Positions 1 to 6,220 are shown, numbered from the stretch's first letter. The stretch is 10,078 nucleotides of DNA from Clostridiales bacterium (GCA_022791355.1 JAAVYX010000138.1:1-10078), one strand, 5' to 3'. Notes: generated by a model not told the origin, from the letters alone. Translations and numbers: made by a program.

Positions 1-16
1 AGCCAGAGCAGTAAAA

Positions 17-40
17 CAGCGTAGCCGCAAGGCTACACTG
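17..40. terminator. Short hairpin, possible terminator
   Basis: A 10-bp inverted repeat (17-26 with 31-40, loop GCAA) with one C/A mismatch lies upstream of the first gene. In the leftward transcript the mismatch becomes a G-U pair and the hairpin is followed by TTTTAC, so it would work best leftward. No leftward gene is visible next to it, so it may be the tail of something to the left, or simply a leader hairpin. Confidence 0.3.
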
Positions 41-119
41 TCTACATAGCAGCATATCACGATATTTCGGTCTTTAGGGAAACTTCCTTACGGAACACCA
101 TCCAAGGAGAGCGCCTTTT

Positions 120-983
120 ATGTTGTATATTCTGTTGGCGGCCGCCCTGCTGGCCCTCTTTCTTGGCTGGCAGAACAACGGCCTTACGGTCACCCGCATC
201 CCCTTTTCCTCCCCCCGCCTGCCCGACGGGCTGACGGGCTACACCATTGTGCAGATTTCCGATCTGCACAGCAAACGGTTTGGAAAGGGGCAGCGACGCC
301 TTTTGAAACGGGTCGCTCGGGAGCGGCCTCATATAATCGCCGTCACCGGCGATATCGTCAGCCGTGGAGACCGGAATTTCGGCCGTGCCGTCCTCTGCGC
401 CCGTGGACTAGCCGCTATTGCCCCGGCTTATTTCATTCCCGGCAACCATGAGGCCGATCAAGCCGAATACGGCCGGCTGCGGCGGAAGCTGGAGGCGGCC
501 GGCTTGATCCTGCTGGAGAACCGGGCGGCAGAGGCGCCGACTTCCGGCAGCCTTCAGCTCATGGGTATCGCCGATCCCCTGCCCCGCCGGGAGGAAAGAC
601 GCCTGACAAAGCAGGAACAGGATAAAACGCGTGCCGACCGGACGGCGTCCCTCTTGGCGAAACTTCCGCCGACCGATACGGGCTTTCGCCTGCTGCTAGC
701 CCATCGTCCCGAACTCTTTGAAGTCTACATAAAGCACGCTGATCTAACCCTATCCGGTCATGCTCACGGCGGACAGGTGCGTCTGCCCGGTCTGCCTGGC
801 TTGTATGCGCCAAGCCAGGGGCTTCTGCCCGGGTTTACGGCCGGACTCTACCGGCAGGGAGACAAAGGTATGATCGTCAGCCGGGGGCTGGGAGGTAAAA
901 AATGGATTCCCCGGATTTTCAATCGGGCCGAAATCGTAACCGTCACCCTGGAAAAGACAGCGCCAGGCTGCAAAAATTCATAA
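120..983 (+). CDS. Membrane-anchored YkuE-like metallophosphoesterase
   Basis: This 287-residue protein belongs to the calcineurin-like metallophosphoesterase superfamily, closest in layout to the YkuE/YaeI branch, whose members are membrane-associated phosphoesterases. Residues 2-16 form a hydrophobic N-terminal anchor. The metal-binding motifs appear in order: DLH (D48, H50), GD (D78), GNHE (N109, H110), AHRP (H195) and GHAHGGQ (H214, H216). The late SRGLGG and IPRIFN segments are also typical of this branch. The ATG at 120 is chosen because AAGGAG at 104-109 sits 10 bases upstream. All catalytic ligands look present, so it is probably active, with the catalytic domain outside the membrane. 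Substrate cannot be read from sequence; YaeI acts on lipid A precursors in Gram-negatives, but this host is Gram-positive. It stands alone: the next gene has its own promoter 20 bases after this stop. Confidence 0.9.
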   Translation: MLYILLAAALLALFLGWQNNGLTVTRIPFSSPRLPDGLTGYTIVQISDLHSKRFGKGQRRLLKRVARERPHIIAVTGDIVSRGDRNFGRAVLCARGLAAIAPAYFIPGNHEADQAEYGRLRRKLEAAGLILLENRAAEAPTSGSLQLMGIADPLPRREERRLTKQEQDKTRADRTASLLAKLPPTDTGFRLLLAHRPELFEVYIKHADLTLSGHAHGGQVRLPGLPGLYAPSQGLLPGFTAGLYRQGDKGMIVSRGLGGKKWIPRIFNRAEIVTVTLEKTAPGCKNS

Positions 984-1002
984 AAGAACCCGCTGTAGGC
1001 TC

Positions 1003-1031
1003 TGGACATTTGGGAAAAAGTACGGTATAAT
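1003..1031 (+). promoter_or_regulatory. Sigma-A promoter
   Basis: TGGACA (1003-1008) and TATAAT (1026-1031) are separated by exactly 17 bases, matching the consensus at 5/6 and 6/6. Transcription would begin near 1038, about 255 bases before the lipoprotein start, leaving a long leader. Confidence 0.75.
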
Positions 1032-1037
1032 TTGAAA

Positions 1038-1293
1038 GTTATCAGGGTATGCCTCAAAAGAGAGAAACGGTCCGATGGTTATGGACAAGCGGATGGAACC
1101 ACCAAAAAAAGGCTGAAATCTCCATATGTATTTCCAGCCTTTTGGACCCGATAGCCCTCGCTTCCCTTATGGAAAACACGGCGATTTCCCTTTCCTGGGC
1201 AGCCCCTAGAATCTGACGGAAGGACATATAGGACATGCCGCCGGCAAAACCGGTCCTGCGCTTTCCGCCTACCGAAAGGAATGGATTGAATCG
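1038..1293 (+). other. Long structured leader, unidentified
   Basis: This gap of about 255 bases follows a strong promoter and contains no convincing gene. Several small hairpins can be drawn: GTCC/GGAC near 1068-1085, the 1107-1143 hairpin, GGAAA/TTTCC near 1170-1190, and CCGG/CCGG near 1244-1256. I compared it by eye with T-box, SAM-I, ZTP, glycine and 6S RNA signatures and found no full match. It may be a regulatory 5' UTR of the lipoprotein gene or a separate small RNA. Confidence 0.4.
1104..1143 (-). terminator. Hairpin with T-tract on the leftward strand
   Basis: AAAAGGCTG (1107-1115) pairs with CAGCCTTTT (1135-1143), extended by AAAT/ATTT (1116-1119 with 1130-1133) past one bulged C. 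Read leftward, the stem runs into seven Ts (1104-1110); read rightward only four Ts follow, all inside the stem. It therefore resembles a leftward terminator, or an attenuator-like element within the rightward leader. No leftward gene feeding it is clear. Confidence 0.45.
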
Positions 1294-2388
1294 ATGAACC
1301 TTATTAAAAAAGTCGCGGTGGGCCTGATGGCAGCCGCCCTGATGGTCTCGGCGGCCGCATGTCATCCCAAGGATGAAACGGCCATGACCATTGGAAATGT
1401 GAAAATCACCTCGGCGTTTTACATGTGCGCCTTGATGCAGGCCGACGGCGAAGGCCGCAGCAAGGTGGACGAGGCCAACAGTTCCGCCGGCGACAGCGCC
1501 GAGACTTCCTCCTCCGCTGTGGATTACTACAGCCAGAAGGTGGACGACACCGACTTCACTGCCTGGGTGAAAAACCGGGCCGAGGAGATCTGCAAAGAGT
1601 ACGCCGCCTATGAAACCCGGTTCGAGGAGGCGGGACTCACCCTGGACGAGGAAACCCAGACCATGATCGACACCTACTGCGATATGTACTGGAACCAATA
1701 CGGCTTATCCCTCTCCTATGGAGACAACGGGGTGGGCTTTGAAACCTATAAAAAATACTTCTCCTCTCAGTACAAGGCTGATAAATACTTTATGAGCATT
1801 TACGGGCCGGAAGGCACCAATCCGGTGCCCGAGGAGGAGATCAAGACCTTCTTCCTGGAGAATTATGCGGCCGCGCAGACCCTCACCAAGTCCTACACGA
1901 CCGCCGACTCCTCCGGCAATTCCACTACCATGACCGACGAGGAAAAGACCGCCCTGAAGGAAAAATTTGAAGGCTACGCCCAGCGTCTGCGGGAGGGCGA
2001 GAGCTTCGAGACCATTTATGTTGAGCAGAATTCCAGTCCCCTCACTGCCACCGAGGGCGGCGCAAAGGATCCCTATATTTCCATCCTGGGCTCAGAGGAT
2101 TCCGGAAGTTCTTCGGATCACTTTGCCGAGGTCAAGGGTATGGCCGTAGGCGAGGTCAAGGTGCTGGAGGATGAGAGCAGCGGCCTGACCCTGCTAGTCT
2201 GCAAGAACATCGAGGACGACGTTTACTACTATGAAAATCTGAAGGATCAGGTACTCTACAGTCTGAAGATGGAGGAAATGAAGCAGTCTATCACCGAATT
2301 TGGCAACTCCCTCTCCCTGGATAAAAACAATTTTGCTATCGATCGCTTTAAGCCCAACAAGATTAAATATCCCAACGCCGCCGCGTAA
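1294..2388 (+). CDS. SurA/PrsA-like lipoprotein foldase
   Basis: The 364-residue product begins with a lipoprotein signal: KK at 5-6, a hydrophobic stretch 7-21, and SAAAC with the lipidation Cys at 23. The lipobox is loose, with Ala rather than Leu at -3. After this comes an acidic helical region (about 30-190) arranged like SurA N-terminal chaperone domains, starting with the typical MTIGNVKIT strand. A degenerate parvulin-like segment follows at about 185-307, including YAQRLREGESFETI, GGAKDPYISI and GMAVGEVKVLED. The C-terminal helix (about 315-345) packs back on such domains in this family. It is probably a membrane-tethered chaperone or peptidyl-prolyl isomerase for exported proteins, which suits a locus rich in secreted products; isomerase activity is uncertain because the parvulin core is diverged. 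The ribosome site is weak (AAAGGA, 1275-1280, 13 bases from ATG). A strong terminator follows directly. Confidence 0.75.
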   Translation: MNLIKKVAVGLMAAALMVSAAACHPKDETAMTIGNVKITSAFYMCALMQADGEGRSKVDEANSSAGDSAETSSSAVDYYSQKVDDTDFTAWVKNRAEEICKEYAAYETRFEEAGLTLDEETQTMIDTYCDMYWNQYGLSLSYGDNGVGFETYKKYFSSQYKADKYFMSIYGPEGTNPVPEEEIKTFFLENYAAAQTLTKSYTTADSSGNSTTMTDEEKTALKEKFEGYAQRLREGESFETIYVEQNSSPLTATEGGAKDPYISILGSEDSGSSSDHFAEVKGMAVGEVKVLEDESSGLTLLVCKNIEDDVYYYENLKDQVLYSLKMEEMKQSITEFGNSLSLDKNNFAIDRFKPNKIKYPNAAA

Positions 2389-2401
2389 AAAAACCGATCC
2401 T

Positions 2402-2433
2402 AACGCCGCCGGAGTCTTCCGGCGGCGTTTTTT
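2402..2433 (+). terminator. Rho-independent terminator of the lipoprotein gene
   Basis: A perfect 12-bp stem (2402-2413 with 2418-2429, loop GTCT) runs into six Ts at 2428-2433. It begins 13 bases after the stop codon. Confidence 0.93.
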
Positions 2434-2530
2434 ATCCCGCGGCGCGATTTTGCGGCTGAAAAAATAAAATGAAAAGATTGCAAAGGTGTAATCTATTGTA
2501 AAACTTTTGATATGAAAATGTAATCGGGTT

Positions 2531-2562
2531 TTAACGACTTTTGCCGGCCGGTCGGATATAAT
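2531..2562 (+). promoter_or_regulatory. Probable promoter of the exported-protein gene
   Basis: A consensus TATAAT lies at 2557-2562, 35 bases before the start codon. The -35 region is poor (TTAACG at 2531-2536 is 20 bases away), which suggests help from an activator. The stretch before it holds two copies of TGTAATC (2487-2493 and 2519-2525) that could be operator half-sites. Confidence 0.5.
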
Positions 2563-2597
2563 AAGAACATACCAAGAAGCCGAAAGGAGCGGGTCAT

Positions 2598-3197
2598 ATG
2601 TATAAACATCTTTTCACAGCGTTGGCCGCTTGTCTGCTGGTTCCGATCGCGGCCCTGTCGGTCCATATAAATCCGTCGGCTTCTTCCAAGGCTGTCGAAG
2701 CCGCCCCTGTGCAGGCGCAGAAAATGGACAGTCAGGAGCTGGGCGCTGTCAAGGCGCGGTTAAGCCAGCTGTTAGAGCTCAACCGGGCGTTTGACGACTG
2801 TATAGACGACGACCGGATTCTCATCGAGGAAGTTTCCACCGTCCTGCTGGATCAGGCGGTTGAGCTGCCCTCTGGCGAGTTGGTCATCCATCAGCAGAGC
2901 GTGTTGCGTTTTATCGAGGACCTTTACGGCAGGAAGGCTGATCCTGCCGCCGGCAAGTATGATTTTCTGACCGTACCGGATGGTTACTTTGCCATTCCGG
3001 CCCGGGGCTACGATACCTACTCTCATGAGATCCAGAACCTGCATGTGCTGGAAAACGGCGATATGACCGTTCTCTCGTCCATGTCGGTGAACCCCCACGA
3101 CAGCGACACCTTCCAAATGCTGGTGGTCACCCTTTTTCGGCCCAATGCTAATTCTCCCTTTGGATACAATATCCTGCGGGCGGACATCATTCAATAG
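2598..3197 (+). CDS. Exported or membrane-anchored protein of unknown function
   Basis: I do not recognise this 199-residue protein. It starts with a single hydrophobic stretch (about 5-22) followed by a Ser/Ala-rich segment with AEA-like sites near 33-36, so it is either secreted or held by an uncleaved anchor. A short coiled-coil-like helix (about 44-65, with repeated Leu) precedes a compact mixed domain (about 66-199). The latter has strands such as LPSGELVIHQ and LENGDMTVLSS and ends in an aromatic and hydrophobic strand, reminiscent of small NTF2-like or DUF-type folds, but that is only an impression from strand pattern. There are two Cys, one (15) in the signal region and one (69) after it. 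The start is supported by AAGGAG at 2584-2589, eight bases from ATG. It is a single-gene unit with its own promoter and terminator. Confidence 0.85.
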   Translation: MYKHLFTALAACLLVPIAALSVHINPSASSKAVEAAPVQAQKMDSQELGAVKARLSQLLELNRAFDDCIDDDRILIEEVSTVLLDQAVELPSGELVIHQQSVLRFIEDLYGRKADPAAGKYDFLTVPDGYFAIPARGYDTYSHEIQNLHVLENGDMTVLSSMSVNPHDSDTFQMLVVTLFRPNANSPFGYNILRADIIQ

Positions 3198-3229
3198 TTT
3201 TTTCCTTTTTCTCTGTTTTCCTCCATGGG

Positions 3230-3269
3230 AATAACTGCCGTTTCTTTGGAAACGGCAGTTATTCTTTTG
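3230..3269 (+). terminator. Rho-independent terminator
   Basis: A perfect 15-bp stem (3230-3244 with 3249-3263, loop TTTG) is followed by a T-rich tail to 3269. It closes the exported-protein gene. Confidence 0.93.
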
Positions 3270-3295
3270 TCCGATTCAGCTTAAGCCTCTATAAT
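3267..3295 (+). promoter_or_regulatory. Orphan rightward promoter candidate
   Basis: TTGTCC (3267-3272) and TATAAT (3290-3295) are 17 bases apart, immediately after the preceding terminator. No coding region follows in this direction; the next rightward signal is a terminator hairpin at 3432-3465. Confidence 0.45.
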
Positions 3296-3301
3296 ATATT
3301 T

Positions 3302-3475
3302 GTTCAAGCGGATTTGAAGTTATTCGAAACGGTCCCGATCATAATAAATAGCAATCGTATAAGCCTGGGAGGAAGCGAACGGCAAAATTTACGCAAAGCA
3401 TATCATGCTTTGTTGCCCTCAAACAAACATAAACCCCGCCGGATGCGTTTGCATCCGGCGGGGTTGTCTATTTTT
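3302..3475 (+). ncRNA. Candidate small RNA between convergent units
   Basis: The interval from the predicted start of the orphan promoter to the end of the hairpin and its T-rich tail (TTGTCTATTTTT) is about 170 bases. It contains a second hairpin, CAAAGCAT/ATGCTTTG (3394-3401 with 3405-3412). GGGAGG at 3367-3372 resembles a ribosome site, but no start codon lies at a suitable distance. Evidence is limited to the promoter-terminator arrangement. Confidence 0.3.
3432..3465. terminator. Bidirectional terminator behind gene A
   Basis: A perfect 15-bp GC-rich stem (3432-3446 with 3451-3465, loop GTTT) has T-rich sequence on both sides: TTTATGTTTG leftward and TTGTCTATTTTT rightward. It is the same element that follows B and, slightly altered, C. 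Confidence 0.88.
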
Positions 3476-3491
3476 ACGGGTTGTTAGCCAA

Positions 3492-3638
3492 TCATTCGTC
3501 TCATGGATCTCGGAAAAACCATTTTCCATCCACTTCCACCAGACCTCCGGCTATCGTATTCCCATCCTCTCTGAGCCAAAAATTCCCGTACTTTTCAAGG
3601 AATTCTTCGTCGTCCTGAACGTCGAGATTTTCCCCAAA
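3492..3638 (-). pseudogene. Cut-off C-terminal tail of gene A
   Basis: Directly past A's TGA stop the same frame stays open for 45 codons to a TGA at 3501-3503, then DE and a third TGA at 3492-3494. The tail reads as the family C-terminus: EKYGNFWLREDG matches EEIGNWFLDEDG in B, and VEVDGKWFFRDP is identical to B. The first TGA aligns with the Trp of NWYEK in B and C, the second with the Trp of RDPWDE in B. The third TGA aligns with B's true stop. The piece has no start of its own, so it is dead sequence, or translated only by readthrough. Confidence 0.75.
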
Positions 3639-4214
3639 TCATTCCTGTTCTACAGTCTTCATTGGAGAGCACTTCGGGCACCACTCGGTGTGCCCCGCAA
3701 CAACGGCCTCACGCAAAGTTCCCCAACTGTATCCGGTAAATGGCGTATCGTCCGGAATCTTCATACAATCCGGATCCGCGTGAATTATGCAGTCATTCTC
3801 TTCCCAGAAAGCAAAGAGGGGGGTCCCGGATAAATAATGGTACTCCTGCTGCGGCGGTTTTTCTTTATCTATAGGTGGTACGATGGCCAACATATTACGC
3901 CTATCATCCTCATCAAAAGGCTTAGATTCCGCCGGCGTTTCCGCTTCGTCCGCTGGCTCCACAGCCGGAGCATCCGCAGGTGCTTCCTTTTCGACAACCG
4001 GTTCCACAACAGGAGCATCCGCCGGCGTTTCCGCTTCGTTCGCTGGCTCCACAGCCGGAGCATCCGCAGGTGCTTCCTTTTCTACAACTGGTTCCACAAC
4101 AGGAGCATCCGCCGGCGCTTTTACTTCAGTTGCAGGCGCGGCATACGATGCGGAAGTTAGGACAAGCAAAATGGCCAGTATAAGAACAGGCGATTTTTTC
4201 AGCATTGTTTTCAT
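3639..4214 (-). CDS. Array gene A: secreted stalk and H/C-domain protein, truncated
   Basis: The 191-residue product is a paralog of B and C and is otherwise unfamiliar. The start at 4214 is chosen over an upstream ATG at 4244 because GGAGG (4223-4227) sits eight bases before it and the resulting N-terminus matches the other two. Residues 1-25 are a signal peptide (KK, hydrophobic core, SASYA then APA). Residues 33-93 are a stalk of four 15-residue units of the PADAPxVEP type. Residues 132-182 hold the family domain: LFAFWEEN, H145-x4-C150, H175-x3-W-C179-x2-C182, resembling small His/Cys zinc-binding modules. Relative to B it lacks the SETWEEYVDR segment between stalk and domain. It ends early at a TGA that replaces a conserved Trp. 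The His/Cys module is complete, so a shortened secreted product could still fold. Confidence 0.7.
   Translation of the reverse strand: MKTMLKKSPVLILAILLVLTSASYAAPATEVKAPADAPVVEPVVEKEAPADAPAVEPANEAETPADAPVVEPVVEKEAPADAPAVEPADEAETPAESKPFDEDDRRNMLAIVPPIDKEKPPQQEYHYLSGTPLFAFWEENDCIIHADPDCMKIPDDTPFTGYSWGTLREAVVAGHTEWCPKCSPMKTVEQE
3931..4110 (-). repeat. Two 90-bp tandem repeats in the stalk of gene A
   Basis: The blocks 3931-4020 and 4021-4110 differ at only three bases, and the start of a third follows. Each 90-bp block encodes two related 15-residue units (PADAPVVEPVVEKEA and PADAPAVEPANEAET). The near identity points to recent duplication by slippage or unequal recombination; the length is a whole number of codons, so copy change keeps frame. 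Confidence 0.95.
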
Positions 4215-4267
4215 ATTGATTACCTCCATTTCAGCTATGTTCATATGCAGAAATTTTAGTTGTATAA

Positions 4268-4296
4268 ATTATAACATATATTTATATAAAAATCAA
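4268..4296 (-). promoter_or_regulatory. Promoter of gene A
   Basis: Read leftward: TTGATT (4291-4296), a 17-base AT-rich spacer ending in TGT, then TATAAT (4268-4273), an extended -10 promoter. The spacer and flanks are clearly homologous to the promoter of B. Confidence 0.8.
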
Positions 4297-4302
4297 CCAA
4301 TA

Positions 4303-4329
4303 CAAAAAACTTGCTTCTCTGTTGCAAGT
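4303..4329 (-). terminator. Secondary leftward terminator after gene B
   Basis: ACTTGC/GCAAGT (4309-4314 with 4324-4329) makes a 6-bp stem followed leftward by six Ts (4303-4308). It lies between B's main hairpin and A's promoter and would insulate A from readthrough. Confidence 0.5.
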
Positions 4330-4373
4330 AAAACAGCTTTTTTAATTTGTCAAGTCTATTGCCATCAAACATA

Positions 4374-4407
4374 AACCCCGCCGGATGCGTTTGCATCCGG
4401 CGGGGTT
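4374..4407. terminator. Bidirectional terminator behind gene B
   Basis: The 15-bp stem (4374-4388 with 4393-4407, loop GTTT) is identical to the one behind A. T-rich tails flank both sides. Confidence 0.88.
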
Positions 4408-4433
4408 GTTTGTTTTTACGGGTTGTTAGCCAA

Positions 4434-5234
4434 TCATTCGTCCCATGGGTCTCGGAAGAACCACTTTCCATCCACTTCTACCCGGTCCTCTCCGCCGATT
4501 GTACGTCCATCTTCGTCCAGAAACCAATTTCCGATCTCTTCAAACCACTGTTCAAAATAGATTGGGTTCTGTTCATACCACCGCTCTTCCAGAGCGTTTG
4601 AGACATGCTTTTCATACCAGTTCCCATCCCATATTATACAGCACTTCTGGCACCACGTATCATGGCCTGCCGTTTTTGCCTCCTCCGGGGTTCCTTTAAA
4701 ATATCCGTTAAAGGGCGTATCGTCAGGAATGGTCATACAGCCTGCGTTAATATGCACCTTATTGTCGCCTTCTTCCCAGAAAACAAGCCGGGCATGTTTT
4801 AGAGTAGAGTTATCGATCGTCGGCTCCTCCCTCTCCCCCGGACGTATTAGATATATCATATTACGTGTACCATCCGGATTGGTCAATACCCGATCTACAT
4901 ACTCCTCCCAGGTTTCAGATTCCATTGGACCACCACCATACAAAGGATAACTAGGCGCTTCCTCTTCGGCAGCGGGCTCCTCAGCGGTGGAGACTACAGC
5001 AGCTTCCTCTTCGGCAGCGGGCTCCTCAGCGGTGGAGATAACAGGCGCTTCCTCTTCGGCAGCGGACTCCCCGGCGGCGGAAAGCGCAGATGTTACCGTC
5101 TCAGCGGCAGACTCCACTGCGGCATGCGTCACAGGTGTTTCTGTTTCGGCGGCAGGCGCGGCATATGATGCGGAGGTCATGGCAAGCAACAGAGCCAATA
5201 ATATTACGGGCGTCTTTTTCAGCATTGCTTTCAT
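4434..5234 (-). CDS. Array gene B: secreted stalk and H/C-domain protein, intact
   Basis: This 266-residue protein is the only undamaged member of the family. The start at 5234 is preferred to an ATG at 5240 because GGAGGA (5241-5246) is then six bases away and the N-terminus matches A and C. Residues 1-25 are a signal peptide ending SASYA. Residues 30-94 are an Ala/Glu-rich stalk with a 15-residue period (EEEAPVISTAEEPAA type). SETWEEYVDR (106-115) opens the globular part. The putative metal site follows: VFWEEGDN, H161-x4-C166, H191-x3-W-C195-x2-C198, plus C199. The C-terminus (200-266) is rich in Trp and acidic residues (NWYEK, EQWFEE, NWFLDEDG, KWFFRDPWDE), and resembles a ligand-binding patch. 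The lack of a sortase motif or second membrane segment suggests release or non-covalent wall binding. Function unknown. Confidence 0.85.
   Translation of the reverse strand: MKAMLKKTPVILLALLLAMTSASYAAPAAETETPVTHAAVESAAETVTSALSAAGESAAEEEAPVISTAEEPAAEEEAAVVSTAEEPAAEEEAPSYPLYGGGPMESETWEEYVDRVLTNPDGTRNMIYLIRPGEREEPTIDNSTLKHARLVFWEEGDNKVHINAGCMTIPDDTPFNGYFKGTPEEAKTAGHDTWCQKCCIIWDGNWYEKHVSNALEERWYEQNPIYFEQWFEEIGNWFLDEDGRTIGGEDRVEVDGKWFFRDPWDE
4957..5091 (-). repeat. 45-bp tandem repeats in the stalk of gene B
   Basis: Copies start at 4957, 5002 and 5047, exactly 45 bases apart. The first two are near identical and the third is partly diverged. Each encodes one 15-residue unit, the same period as in A but with different sequence. 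Confidence 0.9.
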
Positions 5235-5284
5235 ATTCATTCCTCCGTTTCATTATATTCAAATCAGGAGTTTAATCTATATAA

Positions 5285-5313
5285 AGCATAACATATACTG
5301 ATATAAAAATCAA
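5285..5313 (-). promoter_or_regulatory. Promoter of gene B
   Basis: Read leftward: TTGATT (5308-5313), 17 bases ending in TGT, then TATGCT (5285-5290). The same spacer as in A's promoter is recognisable, with a weaker -10 box. This supports a promoter duplicated together with the gene. Confidence 0.7.
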
Positions 5314-5393
5314 GCAATACTCAAAACCATACTTTTTATCATAAGATAACTAAATTACATTTTGACTGCTCTAATTTGTTGCTATCAAGTTTT

Positions 5394-5426
5394 AACCCCG
5401 CCGGACGCGCTGCATCCGGCGGGGTT
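5394..5426. terminator. Bidirectional terminator behind gene C
   Basis: A third copy of the array hairpin (5394-5408 with 5412-5426). It has one C/A mismatch, which is a G-U pair in the leftward RNA. Six Ts follow on the rightward side (5425-5430). Confidence 0.85.
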
Positions 5427-5431
5427 TTTTG

Positions 5432-6220
5432 TTAAGGCATTATGGTGTCCTCATAGGGAATGAACCATGGCAGCCCATTCTCATCTACAGGGCTATTCTC
5501 ACATATACCCGTTCCATCTTCCTTCAAGAACCAATTCCCGGTTTTTTCAAACCAATCTTCAAAATCATTGGAACCCGTCTTTTCATACCAGTTTCGATCC
5601 ATCACCTTACAGCAACGTTCGCACCACGCATCATGACTTGCGGCAGCCGCCTGCTCCCGCGTTCCCCGGATAGGGATATCGTCGCTAGGCATGGATAGGC
5701 AATGTGGGTCAATGTGCGCTTTATTGTCGCCAACCTTCCAGAAAACAAACTTGGCATGCGCAACAGAAGACAAATCAACGGATGGAGGGAGCTTATCCGC
5801 CTCTTCCTTAGGCATTATATATAACATCCTGCGCCTACCGTCTCCCATATCCAATCTGCGATTTACATAATCTTACCAGCTTTCCGATTCCGCTGGAGAA
5901 TCCCCAGAATGATCTGTTTCGGCAACAGGCTCCGCAACGACGGAGGATTCAAACGTTTCCGCCTCAGCGGCGGATTCCATGGCAGCCATAGATACTTGCG
6001 CTTCAATAGCGGACTCCGCAGCGACGGATGTCACAGACGTTTCTGTCTCAGCGGCAGGCTCCACTGCGGCGGAATCCATAGGCACTTCAGTTTCGGAACT
6101 CTCTGTTGAAGAAGACATATGGGCTTCCACTTCCGCAGCAGGCGCGGCATACGATGCAGAGGTCATGGCAAGCAGAATAGCCAGTAACAGAACAGGGGCC
6201 TTTTTTATCATCGCTTTCAT
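5432..6220 (-). pseudogene. Array gene C: family member split by one in-frame TAA
   Basis: The start at 6220 follows GGAGG (6229-6233) by eight bases and gives the family signal peptide (SASYA then APA). The first 115 codons encode signal and a degenerate stalk with a 15-residue period, ending ESESW. A TAA at 5873-5875 then stands where B has a Glu codon (GAA) in WEEY. The same frame continues for 146 codons to a TAA at 5432. That second half keeps every family feature: FVFWKVGDN, H-x4-C (HIDPHC), H-x3-W-C-x2-C plus one more Cys (HDAWCERCC), NWYEK and NWFLKEDG. One base change (GAA to TAA) explains the break, so the lesion is recent, read through, or a sequence error. Without readthrough only a signal-plus-stalk peptide is made. 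The C-terminus differs from A and B (PWFIPYEDTIMP). Confidence 0.8.

Noticed and set aside
1038..1100. Partial resemblance to a SAM-I riboswitch (TTATCA, then GGTCCGATG)
   Set aside because: The conserved GCAACC and the kink-turn and pseudoknot elements are missing, and the spacing is wrong.
1088..1103. GGATGGAACCACC as a possible T-box sequence
   Set aside because: It is only about 55 bases from the predicted transcription start, too short for a specifier domain. The downstream gene is not related to amino acids or tRNA.
1054..1698. Leftward 214-codon frame overlapping the lipoprotein
   Set aside because: The part over 1294-1698 is a shadow of a well-supported lipoprotein. Only the part in the gap is kept, as a weak finding.
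3883..4374. Rightward 163-codon frame rich in Ser, Gly, Ala and Thr, opposite gene A
   Set aside because: It is the complement of A's codon-periodic stalk repeats and lacks a ribosome site. The leftward frame has a signal peptide, promoter and paralogs.
4987..5301. Rightward frame opposite gene B stalk
   Set aside because: It is the mirror of the repeat region with the same low-complexity Ala/Ser pattern. No start signal is present.
3432..5426. Three similar hairpins about 1 kb apart as CRISPR or integron sites
   Set aside because: Spacing equals gene length, each sits directly after a stop codon and has T-tracts, so they are terminators copied with the genes. No integrase or cas genes are present.
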